In this document: piece by piece, positions 36,522-43,906 of the stretch
Layout of the letters: each line of letters starts with the position of its first letter
Numbering within the stretch: position 1 is the stretch's first letter
Source: UBA7332 sp051657165
GTDB taxonomy: Bacteria > Bacteroidota > Bacteroidia > Bacteroidales > UBA7332
Direction of reading: 5' to 3'
DNA: 64,000 nt
Assembly: GCA_051657165.1 (NCBI GenBank)
Contig: JBOFKD010000306.1
Coordinates: forward strand, 1-64,000
Position numbers and translations under genes: made by a program
Notes under the pieces: model-generated
The model's database searches: none
Seen by the model: the letters and a program-made list of their open reading frames with translations, nothing else
What the model was told of the DNA's origin: nothing

Positions 36522-39500
36522 ATGACGAAGCTGCAAAATCTATTAACGCTTTTTGCTTTGCTGTTAAGCTGTACTTATTCGGTTGCCGAGAATCAGCCGG
36601 AATGGCAAAGCCAATATACAATGGGGTTGAATAAGTTATCTCCTCATACTTATGTACTCCCTTATGAAAATGAGAACAGTGTCATTAAAGGAGATTATAA
36701 GTCATCTCATTATTATCAGTCATTAAATGGAAAGTGGAAATTTAACTGGGTGAAGAATCCGGATAACCGACCAAAAGATTTTTATAAACCTGACTTTTCT
36801 GTTAAGAACTGGGCTGAAATTAATGTACCCGGCAACTGGGAAAGACAAGGTTACGGAACAGCTATTTACGTAAACGAAGAATATGAGTTCGTATCTCCTC
36901 TTTTTGAGATGGAAAAACCTACTCCTCCGACAGTGCCTTATAAGCATAATGAAGTCGGTTCATACCGCCGGAACTTTACAATTCCTGCAAACTGGGATGA
37001 CCGCAGAGTTGTGATCTGTGTAGAAGGTGCAATATCGTTCTATTATATCTGGTTAAACGGTGAGTTACTGGGATACAATCAGGACTCCAAAACACCGGCC
37101 GAATGGGATATTACCGATAAAATTCTGAAAGGAAAAGAGAATACACTGGCTATCGAATGTTATCGCTGGAGTGCCGGGTCATATATGGAGTGCCAGGACT
37201 ACTGGCGTCTGAGCGGAATTGAAAGAGATGTTTATCTGTATTCTACTCCGAAAAGTTTTATAAATGATTATCAGGTTGTATCTACACTTGATAAAACGAA
37301 CTACACAGATGGCGAATTTGCACTGGATGTAGAAATAGGTGCACAGCAATCAACGGAAAGTCTGACATATAAATTACTGGATGCTGAAGGTAAAACAGTG
37401 CTGACATCCACAAAACCCGTTGTTAACGGTGCCGTTCATTATCCGGCTACAACAATTCCGGATGTGGATAGATGGAGTGCAGAGAATCCGGCTCTTTATA
37501 CTTTAGTCCTTCAATTAAAAGATCAGCAGAATAAAATCACGGAAGTTACGGGTTGTAAAGTAGGATTCAGAACATCAGAAATCAAAAACGGAAGATTGCA
37601 TGTTAATGGCACACCGATCATCATTAAAGGTGTGAACAGACATGAGCATACGCAACTGGGGCGCACGGTCACAGAAGAATCTATGATCCGCGATATTGAA
37701 CTGATGAAACAGCACAATATAAATACGGTTCGTAACTCGCATTACCCGAACGATAAACGCTGGTATGAATTATGTGATCTGTATGGTCTTTATATGATTG
37801 ATGAGGCGAATGTTGAATCTCATGGAATGGGATACGGACCTGCTACACTGGCAAAAGACACATCGTGGTATCAGCAGCATATTGTAAGAAATCAGCGTAT
37901 GTATCACCGTTCGAAAAATCATCCAAGCATTATTGTATGGTCAATGGGGAATGAAGCCGGTATGGGTGTAAACTTTGAAAGAGTATATGACTGGTTTAAG
38001 TCTGTCGAAAAACACAGACCTATTCAGTATGAACGTGCTCAGCAAGAGCCTTTCACGGATATCTATTGCCGTATGTACCGCAGTATTGATGAAATCAAAG
38101 CTTATCTGGCTCAGGATCCTGCACCATATCGTCCGTTTATTCTGTGTGAATATTCTCATGCAATGGGTAACAGCTGTGGTGGATTCAATGATTATATGGA
38201 AACATTTGAGGCGAATCCGATGGCACAGGGTGGATGTGTATGGGACTGGGTTGACCAGAGCTTCAAGGAAGTAGATGCAAATGGTAAATGGTATTGGTCT
38301 TATGGTGGAGATTACGGACCGGAGAATGTTCCGAGCTTTGGAAACTTCTGTTGCAACGGACTGGTAAATGCTGATCGTGTACCTTATCCGCATTTGAAAG
38401 AAGTGAAGAAAGTATATCAGTACATCAAAGCCAGACAATCAGCAAATGATCCTTCTTCAATCATCGTTAAAAACTGGTATGATTTTACGAATCTGAATGC
38501 GTTTGAACTGAGATGGAGATATGTAACAGACAAAGGTGTTGTTCTGAAAGAAGGAAAACAGATTGTAGATTGTGCTCCGCATCAGGAAGTGGCTTTGCAA
38601 ATCGAAAAACCTTCTCAGACACAATTAAAGAATGTAGGTGAATATTATCTGAATCTTGAGTGGTTTCGCAGAACTCCGGCTCCTTTTGTCGCAACAGATT
38701 ATGCGATTGCCGATAATCAGTTCGTATATCAGGGAACAGGTGTTATAAACACTCCTGTTGCTAAGATAAGCGGAGGGCGTTTGAAAATTGACGGATTGAA
38801 GGTAGAAAATAAATTATATGCGCTGGAAGTTTCTCCGGAAACAGGAGCCATAACTTCGTATAGAACTTACGGAAACGAAATGTTGTCAAATCCGTTGCTG
38901 TTGTCTGTTTATCGTCCTTTGACGGACAATGACAACAGAGACCGCGAGAATGGTAAGATCTGGCAGAAAGAAGGTTTAAATCAGCTTACTCAGAAATGTA
39001 GCGGGACTCATGTGAAAAGAGACGGGAAATTTGTAATCATAGAGTCAGATGTTCAGCTGATAAATAAGAAAGGGAATGCTTTATTTACCGGAAATCTGAT
39101 GTACATCCTGGCTGATAACGGAACATTAACTGTCAAATGCCAGTTAGTACCTGATACAAATTATGTTCATAAGATGGCACGTGCAGGAGTTTCATTTGAT
39201 ATGCCGGCTGCTTATAATCAGGTGACATACTTAGGACGTGGAGATGAAGAAACATATGCAGACAGAAAGCAGTATGGTCATATCGGAATTTTCCATACTA
39301 CAGCACAGGATATGTTTGTGCCGTATGTAAATCCTCAGGCGTGTGGCAACCGTACAGATGTTCGCTGGTTGCAGCTAACGAATAATCAAAAGGCAGGATT
39401 GAATATTATATCGGATTCTAATTTTGAGTTTAGCGCATTGCCTTATCAGGATTCTAATCTTGAAACAGCCAGACACATCAATGAGCTGGAAGATCGCGGA

Positions 39501-39632
39501 ACAATAACGGTTCACCTGGACAGCGAACAGGGTGGAGTAGGAACTGCAACCTGCGGTCCCGGTATTCTGCCTGCTTACAGAGTGAGTGTGGCACCGAAAT
39601 CTTTTGAATTTATACTTGAACCGGTAAAATAG
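36522..39632 (+). CDS. GH2 beta-galactosidase (LacZ-type)
   Basis: This periplasmic beta-galactosidase has a signal peptide (about 1-22) and all LacZ domains. These are a sugar-binding jelly roll (about 60-235), an immunoglobulin-like domain (about 240-350), a TIM barrel (about 352-640), a small beta domain and the Bgal_small C-terminal domain (about 755-1033). The acid/base is E478 in MGNEAGMG and the nucleophile is E543 in LCEYSHAMGNS. In this operon (13 bp after GH20) it would remove galactose exposed after fucose or GlcNAc removal, as in LacNAc units. Confidence 0.95.
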   Translation: MTKLQNLLTLFALLLSCTYSVAENQPEWQSQYTMGLNKLSPHTYVLPYENENSVIKGDYKSSHYYQSLNGKWKFNWVKNPDNRPKDFYKPDFSVKNWAEINVPGNWERQGYGTAIYVNEEYEFVSPLFEMEKPTPPTVPYKHNEVGSYRRNFTIPANWDDRRVVICVEGAISFYYIWLNGELLGYNQDSKTPAEWDITDKILKGKENTLAIECYRWSAGSYMECQDYWRLSGIERDVYLYSTPKSFINDYQVVSTLDKTNYTDGEFALDVEIGAQQSTESLTYKLLDAEGKTVLTSTKPVVNGAVHYPATTIPDVDRWSAENPALYTLVLQLKDQQNKITEVTGCKVGFRTSEIKNGRLHVNGTPIIIKGVNRHEHTQLGRTVTEESMIRDIELMKQHNINTVRNSHYPNDKRWYELCDLYGLYMIDEANVESHGMGYGPATLAKDTSWYQQHIVRNQRMYHRSKNHPSIIVWSMGNEAGMGVNFERVYDWFKSVEKHRPIQYERAQQEPFTDIYCRMYRSIDEIKAYLAQDPAPYRPFILCEYSHAMGNSCGGFNDYMETFEANPMAQGGCVWDWVDQSFKEVDANGKWYWSYGGDYGPENVPSFGNFCCNGLVNADRVPYPHLKEVKKVYQYIKARQSANDPSSIIVKNWYDFTNLNAFELRWRYVTDKGVVLKEGKQIVDCAPHQEVALQIEKPSQTQLKNVGEYYLNLEWFRRTPAPFVATDYAIADNQFVYQGTGVINTPVAKISGGRLKIDGLKVENKLYALEVSPETGAITSYRTYGNEMLSNPLLLSVYRPLTDNDNRDRENGKIWQKEGLNQLTQKCSGTHVKRDGKFVIIESDVQLINKKGNALFTGNLMYILADNGTLTVKCQLVPDTNYVHKMARAGVSFDMPAAYNQVTYLGRGDEETYADRKQYGHIGIFHTTAQDMFVPYVNPQACGNRTDVRWLQLTNNQKAGLNIISDSNFEFSALPYQDSNLETARHINELEDRGTITVHLDSEQGGVGTATCGPGILPAYRVSVAPKSFEFILEPVK

Positions 39633-39664
39633 TTTTCAGGATTAAACCCTAATGAATCAGATCA

Positions 39665-42472
39665 ATGAAAATAGCAAATAATATCCTGAATCGTCTGGCC
39701 GTAGCTTTAATGCTTACAGGGATGTGTGCACCAATCGATGCTGCAGATCATCTTCCAAAGCCGACAGAGAAACAATTAAACTGGCAAAATCTTGAGACAA
39801 TCGGGTTTATACATTTCAGTATAAATACATTTACAGATAAAGAGTGGGGATTCGGAAACGAATCTCCCTCTCTGTTTAATCCGTCTCAGTTAGATTGCAG
39901 ACAGTGGGTACGTACTTGTAAACAGGCTGGATTAAAAGGAGTCATCCTGACGGCAAAACATCATGATGGGTTTTGCTTATGGCCTTCAGCTTATACGGAG
40001 TATAGTATTAAAAATTCGCCGTGGAAAAACGGACAGGGGGATTTGGTTAAAGAGTTTGCCGAAGCCTGTAAGGAATATGATATGAAGCTCGGATTGTATT
40101 TGTCGCCATGGGACTGTAATCATCCCGAATACGGTGATGCCGGTTATATAACGTATTTTAGAAATCAGCTGCGCGAGCTTCTGACTAATTACGGACCGGT
40201 ATTTGAAATCTGGTTCGACGGAGCAAACGGAGGGCGCGGATATTATAGTACCGACTCGCTGCATAACCGTAAGATCTCGCCTGATTATTACAATTGGGAG
40301 GAAACGGTGAAAATAGTCAAAGAGTTACAGCCTGACTGTATTATTCATGGCGGAGGGAAAGCTGATATCCGCTGGGTGGGTAATGAAGAAGGACATGCAG
40401 GACAGGAACACTGGAGTAGCTTGCGCACTTCCGATAAGTTTGATAAAGAACCGGCTGCGCGCTTCCAGTTGAATAAAGGACATTCGGATGGTACAATCTG
40501 GATGCCTTCCGAAACGGATGTCTCGGTACGTCCCGGATGGTATTACCATGCATCAGAAGATCATAAACTGAAATCGTTACCTCAGTTGTTGAATATCTAT
40601 TATGAGAGCGTAGGGCGCAACAGTTTACTGCTGTTAAATATTCCTCCGGATAAACGGGGACTGATTCATCGCGAAGACTCAGTACGCCTTATTCAGTGGT
40701 ACAATCAATATCAGCAGGAGTTGAGTAATAATCTGATCAGTAAAAGCTGTAAGGTTCGCAGCAGTTCGCCAAAAGGGGCGAAGCATGTGCTGGATTCAAA
40801 AGTTCATACATACTGGTCGCCAAAAGGGACGAATGAATGGATTGAAATAGCATTTCCCCGGGAGACTCAGTTAAACCGTATACTCTTGCGGGAGAATATA
40901 AAGAACGGACAACGCATTAAACGATTCCGGATCGAATATCTGAACTCCGGAAAATGGCTTCCGCTTGCAGAAGAAACTACGATTGGATACAAGAGAATAC
41001 TTCGTTTTCCGGAAGTTAAAGCCGAAGCGTTGAAAGTAACAGTGCTGGATTCGCATCAGGCTCCGGAACTATCAGATATAGCTTGTTATTTTGCAGACGA
41101 GTTGCTTTCGGATCCTGTTATACGGATTAATAAAAAGGATGAGGTGACTTTATTGTCTGATAATTCAAATGCCGAAATATGGTATACGCTTGATGGGTCA
41201 GAGCCTCAGCGTGGAAGATCTGTTTTATATACATCTTCTTTTCCAATATCTGAAAATACATGTCTGAAGGTTATGTCATGTACTGCCGGAGGAAGAAGCT
41301 CAGAGCTTGTTACCCGTCATTTCAGCCATTCCCGAAAGAACTGGAAAGTACTGAACGAAGAGTCGGATCAGGCAGAACTTATTTTTGACGAAAATCCTGC
41401 GACAGCATGGTTCTCAAAACCTGGTAAACGGGAAGTTATTGTAGATTTCAATGAATCTAAAACGATAGAAGGAATCTTCTATACTCCGGATCAGGCAAGA
41501 TATGCACGTGGTATTGCTCTGAAGTATGAAATATGTATGTCTGATACTCCGGATGAATGGAACGGGACACCATGCCCGGGCGAGTTTTCGAATATTGAGA
41601 ACAATCCGATTCGCCAGGAATTAGTATTTGATAAACCGATTTCAGGGCGATATATACGAATTGTCGTTCCCGAAACAGTTTCTGATCAGGCTGTACTGGG
41701 GATAGCTGAACTGGATTTTCTGTTTACGGATGTGCCTAAGGACAATAACTGGTCGCTAATCTGGAGTGATGAGTTTGATCAAGATGGTGCACCGGATCCC
41801 GAATACTGGAGTTTTCCGGGCAGAAAACCTTCCTTTTGGGCCAAATACGCCACGGACAATAAAGAACTGGCATACGTGAAAGACGGGGTTCTGAATCTGG
41901 TTGCCAGAATAGCACCGGCAGGGACTGATACATTGGCTTACCAGACAGGAGCTGTTTGTACGAAGGATAAATTCAGTTTCAAATACGGGAAAGTGGAGTT
42001 TAAAGCCCGCTTTAAATCCGCAAAAGGATCATGGCCGGCTCTTTGGCTGATGCCTCAGAAAAGTGAGTTCGGAGGCTGGCCGCATAGCGGTGAAATAGAC
42101 GTGATGGAACATCTGAATTTTGATAACTTTGTTTATCAGACAGTCCATACAACAAAGACCAGAGCACAAGCAGGCAATAATACCTGGGAGAATTCAAAAT
42201 CCCATATCAGAGAGTCTGTAGATAAAGATGATTTTAATACGTATGGTATAGAATGGAATGAGGACGGGATTGAGTTTTTTGTAAATGGTATACATACGTT
42301 TACTTATAAGAATATGCAGGAAGGTCCGGAACAATATCCGTTTGTATCTGAATTTTACCTGATTCTTAATCAGGCTCTTGGTGGAAATTGGGTCGGATCG
42401 GTTAGTGATAGTGATCTGCCCGTTAAGATGGAAGTTGACTGGGTACGGGTGTATCAGAATAAATCAAGATGA
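39665..42472 (+). CDS. GH29 alpha-L-fucosidase fused to GH16 endo-glycanase
   Basis: This bifunctional secreted enzyme has a signal peptide (about 1-26) and a GH29 barrel (about 30-350; HHDGFCLWPS, nucleophile D185 in IWFDGANGG). A discoidin-like domain (about 365-480), a chitobiase-type beta-sandwich (about 485-560; IWYTLDGSEPQ) and a second discoidin-like domain (about 565-690) follow. The C-terminal GH16 jelly roll (about 695-932) has catalytic GEIDVMEH with E810, D812 and E815. The frame is continuous and both active sites are intact, so it is a real fusion, not a frame artefact. GH29 removes alpha-fucose. GH16 members in mucin-degrading gut bacteria cut poly-LacNAc chains internally, which would suit this locus; a beta-glucanase is the alternative. 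Confidence 0.92.
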   Translation: MKIANNILNRLAVALMLTGMCAPIDAADHLPKPTEKQLNWQNLETIGFIHFSINTFTDKEWGFGNESPSLFNPSQLDCRQWVRTCKQAGLKGVILTAKHHDGFCLWPSAYTEYSIKNSPWKNGQGDLVKEFAEACKEYDMKLGLYLSPWDCNHPEYGDAGYITYFRNQLRELLTNYGPVFEIWFDGANGGRGYYSTDSLHNRKISPDYYNWEETVKIVKELQPDCIIHGGGKADIRWVGNEEGHAGQEHWSSLRTSDKFDKEPAARFQLNKGHSDGTIWMPSETDVSVRPGWYYHASEDHKLKSLPQLLNIYYESVGRNSLLLLNIPPDKRGLIHREDSVRLIQWYNQYQQELSNNLISKSCKVRSSSPKGAKHVLDSKVHTYWSPKGTNEWIEIAFPRETQLNRILLRENIKNGQRIKRFRIEYLNSGKWLPLAEETTIGYKRILRFPEVKAEALKVTVLDSHQAPELSDIACYFADELLSDPVIRINKKDEVTLLSDNSNAEIWYTLDGSEPQRGRSVLYTSSFPISENTCLKVMSCTAGGRSSELVTRHFSHSRKNWKVLNEESDQAELIFDENPATAWFSKPGKREVIVDFNESKTIEGIFYTPDQARYARGIALKYEICMSDTPDEWNGTPCPGEFSNIENNPIRQELVFDKPISGRYIRIVVPETVSDQAVLGIAELDFLFTDVPKDNNWSLIWSDEFDQDGAPDPEYWSFPGRKPSFWAKYATDNKELAYVKDGVLNLVARIAPAGTDTLAYQTGAVCTKDKFSFKYGKVEFKARFKSAKGSWPALWLMPQKSEFGGWPHSGEIDVMEHLNFDNFVYQTVHTTKTRAQAGNNTWENSKSHIRESVDKDDFNTYGIEWNEDGIEFFVNGIHTFTYKNMQEGPEQYPFVSEFYLILNQALGGNWVGSVSDSDLPVKMEVDWVRVYQNKSR

Positions 42473-42517
42473 TCACACCTTCGGCGTAAAAGAACAGAAC
42501 AAATAGCAATGAGAATC

Positions 42518-42549
42518 CGGCGGAGACGATATAAATATCGTCTCCGCCG
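42518..42549. repeat. Perfect palindrome A (GAGACGATA core)
   Basis: The 14-bp arms CGGCGGAGACGATA (42518-42531) and TATCGTCTCCGCCG (42536-42549) with a TAAA loop start 45 bp after the GH29-GH16 stop. It could serve as that operon's terminator, but no T-run follows. The core recurs in palindrome B. Confidence 0.75.
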
Positions 42550-42643
42550 ATGCTCCGTACGCCGTTTCGGATTACCTGTTTCTGTTAAAAGTAAATTTAA
42601 TTATATTGTATATAATACTAATAATCAGTCGTTTGTTGTGAAC

Positions 42644-42669
42644 TAGAGACGATATTTATATCGTCTCTA
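42644..42669. repeat. Perfect palindrome B (GAGACGATA core)
   Basis: The 11-bp arms TAGAGACGATA (42644-42654) and TATCGTCTCTA (42659-42669) enclose a TTTA loop. The inner 22 bp are the reverse complement of the core of palindrome A (loop TTTA against TAAA), so the two are inverted copies with different flanks. Confidence 0.75.
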
Positions 42670-42710
42670 CATGCTGTCGCACTGATTATATGCATGAAAA
42701 ATAGAAACAA

Positions 42711-42779
42711 GGCGTACGGGAGTTTCAGAGCGTACGCCCGGAAAGTAACCAACCTCCTCCACAACCCCGAAGGAGGTTG
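42711..42779. repeat. Two adjacent hairpins in the gene-free interval
   Basis: GGCGTACG (42711-42718) pairs with CGTACGCC (42731-42738). CAACCTCCT (42750-42758) pairs with AGGAGGTTG (42771-42779). Together with palindromes A and B they give four stems within 265 bp. There are no T-runs and no coding signal. Confidence 0.6.
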
Positions 42780-42857
42780 TTTACTGTAGCTTTCACACCA
42801 ACCGCCTTTATATACTGATCCCGGATTTCTCATAACGCACATAAAGTTTGATTTTCA

Positions 42858-43036
42858 ATCAGCACTATCAGCACAATCAGCACCGTTATATCATTAATAT
42901 CTAATAATCAAATAGATACATTGACGACAAGTGTGCTGATATGTGTGCTGATTGGAGCTCTCAGTGCTGATTCGTTTGAAGCGAATCAGCACACTTATAC
43001 AGTTGTAAATCATATATTTAGTCTAAAAGTGCTGAT
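42858..43036. repeat. Short-word repeat block (ATCAGCAC / GTGCTGAT), eight copies
   Basis: ATCAGCAC occurs at 42858, 42867 and 42876 as an exact 9-bp tandem, and again at 42985. Its reverse complement GTGCTGAT occurs at 42933, 42945, 42964 and 43029. The 42964 and 42985 copies form an 11-bp perfect hairpin with a TTTGAAG loop. The block ends just before a 26-bp junction sequence at 43044. Confidence 0.85.
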
Positions 43037-43043
43037 TGTGTCG

Positions 43044-43069
43044 ATTCAAAACTCAAAACTCTGTGTAGA
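43044..43069. repeat. Junction repeat J1
   Basis: A 26-bp sequence beginning ATTCAAAAC and containing AAAACTCTGTGTA closes the ATCAGCAC block. A near-identical copy (J2) closes the TTGCAACC block exactly 300 bp further on. Confidence 0.75.
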
Positions 43070-43157
43070 AAATAAAGAATAAGCGTCTCCTCTATTAGAT
43101 TTCTTATGCAAATGTTTCATCGGAAAAACATCTGCACACAAATTTTCCTGATTTCAA

Positions 43158-43344
43158 TTGCAACCAATTGCAACCCTGCATAATACATTGTTAAACAATA
43201 CAATACAGGTTGCAATTTAAGAAATTCAATTGCAACCAATCGTCACCATTTGCAACCTCAATTGCAACCTTTTAAATGCCTTTTAAATCGCTATATAATA
43301 GGTGTTTACAATTTATTCAGCTATGCGGTTGCAATTGGTTGCAA
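43158..43344. repeat. Short-word repeat block (TTGCAACC / GGTTGCAA), eight copies
   Basis: TTGCAACC occurs at 43158, 43168, 43230, 43250 and 43262. GGTTGCAA occurs at 43208, 43327 and 43337. Pairs are spaced 10 bp apart at each end (43158/43168 and 43327/43337). The block is non-coding and runs into junction J2. Confidence 0.85.
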
Positions 43345-43370
43345 TTCAAAACGTAAAACTCTGTGTATAG
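43344..43370. repeat. Junction repeat J2
   Basis: This is the second copy of the J1 sequence. ATTCAAAAC, two differing bases, then AAAACTCTGTGTA again follow a word block. The 300-bp separation suggests an old tandem unit whose inner words have been replaced. Confidence 0.75.
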
Positions 43371-43386
43371 TTTTTCCTGAAGAGAG

Positions 43387-43457
43387 TTAAGAGCTTCCGC
43401 TGATTCTCTTAAAAGATTTTCCATTTTCTCTTAAGAGAATTTCGAATTTCTCTTAAG
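43387..43457. repeat. Short-word repeat block (TTCTCTTAA)
   Basis: TTCTCTTAA occurs at 43404, 43426 and 43448, a regular 22-bp step. The middle copy is part of the palindrome TTCTCTTAAGAGAA (43426-43439), and a partial reverse copy TTAAGAG lies at 43387. Confidence 0.7.
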
Positions 43458-43488
43458 CAAATTTCCAACTGCATGATTAGGCCCGTTT

Positions 43489-43560
43489 GCAAGTAGCAAA
43501 CTGAAATTAGCAAGTAGCAAAATAAGTTTTGCAAGTAGCAAAGTTGAGTTTGCTACCTGC
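43489..43560. repeat. Short-word repeat block (GCAAGTAGCAAA)
   Basis: The 12-mer GCAAGTAGCAAA occurs at 43489, 43510 and 43531, an exact 21-bp step. A reverse copy with one mismatch (TTTGCTACCTGC) follows at 43549-43560. It is non-coding and lies directly before element copy 2. Confidence 0.8.
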
Positions 43561-43626
43561 AAATAAATACACTCTGATAAGCGCTCGTTTTGATTCAGAA
43601 TAATAACCGTATATCACTACTGATTC

Positions 43627-43830
43627 ATACGTATATATTCGTAAGAATAAACCGGTAATTAATTGCTGTATATAAGAGATTTAGTTCGTTCAACCGTATC
43701 CTTTAGAATTCGCATGCGCATGCGTTCTAATTCCGATGCGCATCGGAAATATAAATCAACCGTATTTCGTAACTAAACCATCCGTATATAAAAACTAGTT
43801 CCTCCTTTATTTCATCTAATATATACGTAT
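43627..43830. repeat. Palindrome-rich intergenic element, copy 2
   Basis: This 204-bp element, bounded like copy 1 by ATACGTAT (43627-43634 and 43823-43830), carries the perfect 18-bp palindrome at 43731-43748. It shares 71 of 75 bases with copy 1 over 43736-43810. At the site of that palindrome, copy 1 has a nested inverted repeat instead, so the centre is the variable part. CCGTAT recurs four times in and beside the element. It too lies between convergent genes, after word blocks. Confidence 0.8.
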
Positions 43831-43852
43831 ATTCCGGGCGGAAGAAGCATAA

Positions 43853-43886
43853 AAAAAGCTGTCTAAAATTAATTAGACAGCTTTTT
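43853..43886 (-). terminator. Terminator of the M16 peptidase gene
   Basis: AAAAAGCTGTCTAA (43853-43866) pairs perfectly with TTAGACAGCTTTTT (43873-43886). The flanking A-run on the left gives the U-tract for leftward transcription. Confidence 0.88.
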
Positions 43887-43906
43887 CTTTATATGCGGGA
43901 AAGAGA

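Noticed and set aside
37941..38438. 165-residue antisense frame inside the GH2 gene
   Set aside because: It is fully contained opposite the catalytic barrel of a well-supported LacZ-type enzyme and has no signal, domain or start context.
39665..42472. Sequencing error joining separate GH29 and GH16 genes
   Set aside because: The linker encodes recognisable discoidin-like and beta-sandwich modules with continuous frame and similar codon use, and there is no internal stop or start context.
42618..42842. 74-residue minus-strand frame in the repeat-rich interval
   Set aside because: It runs through palindrome B and both adjacent hairpins, has no plausible domain and no promoter, and its sequence is explained by repeat DNA.
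42858..43560. CRISPR-like array
   Set aside because: The repeated words are 8-12 bp, occur in both orientations and lack uniform spacers; no cas gene is nearby.
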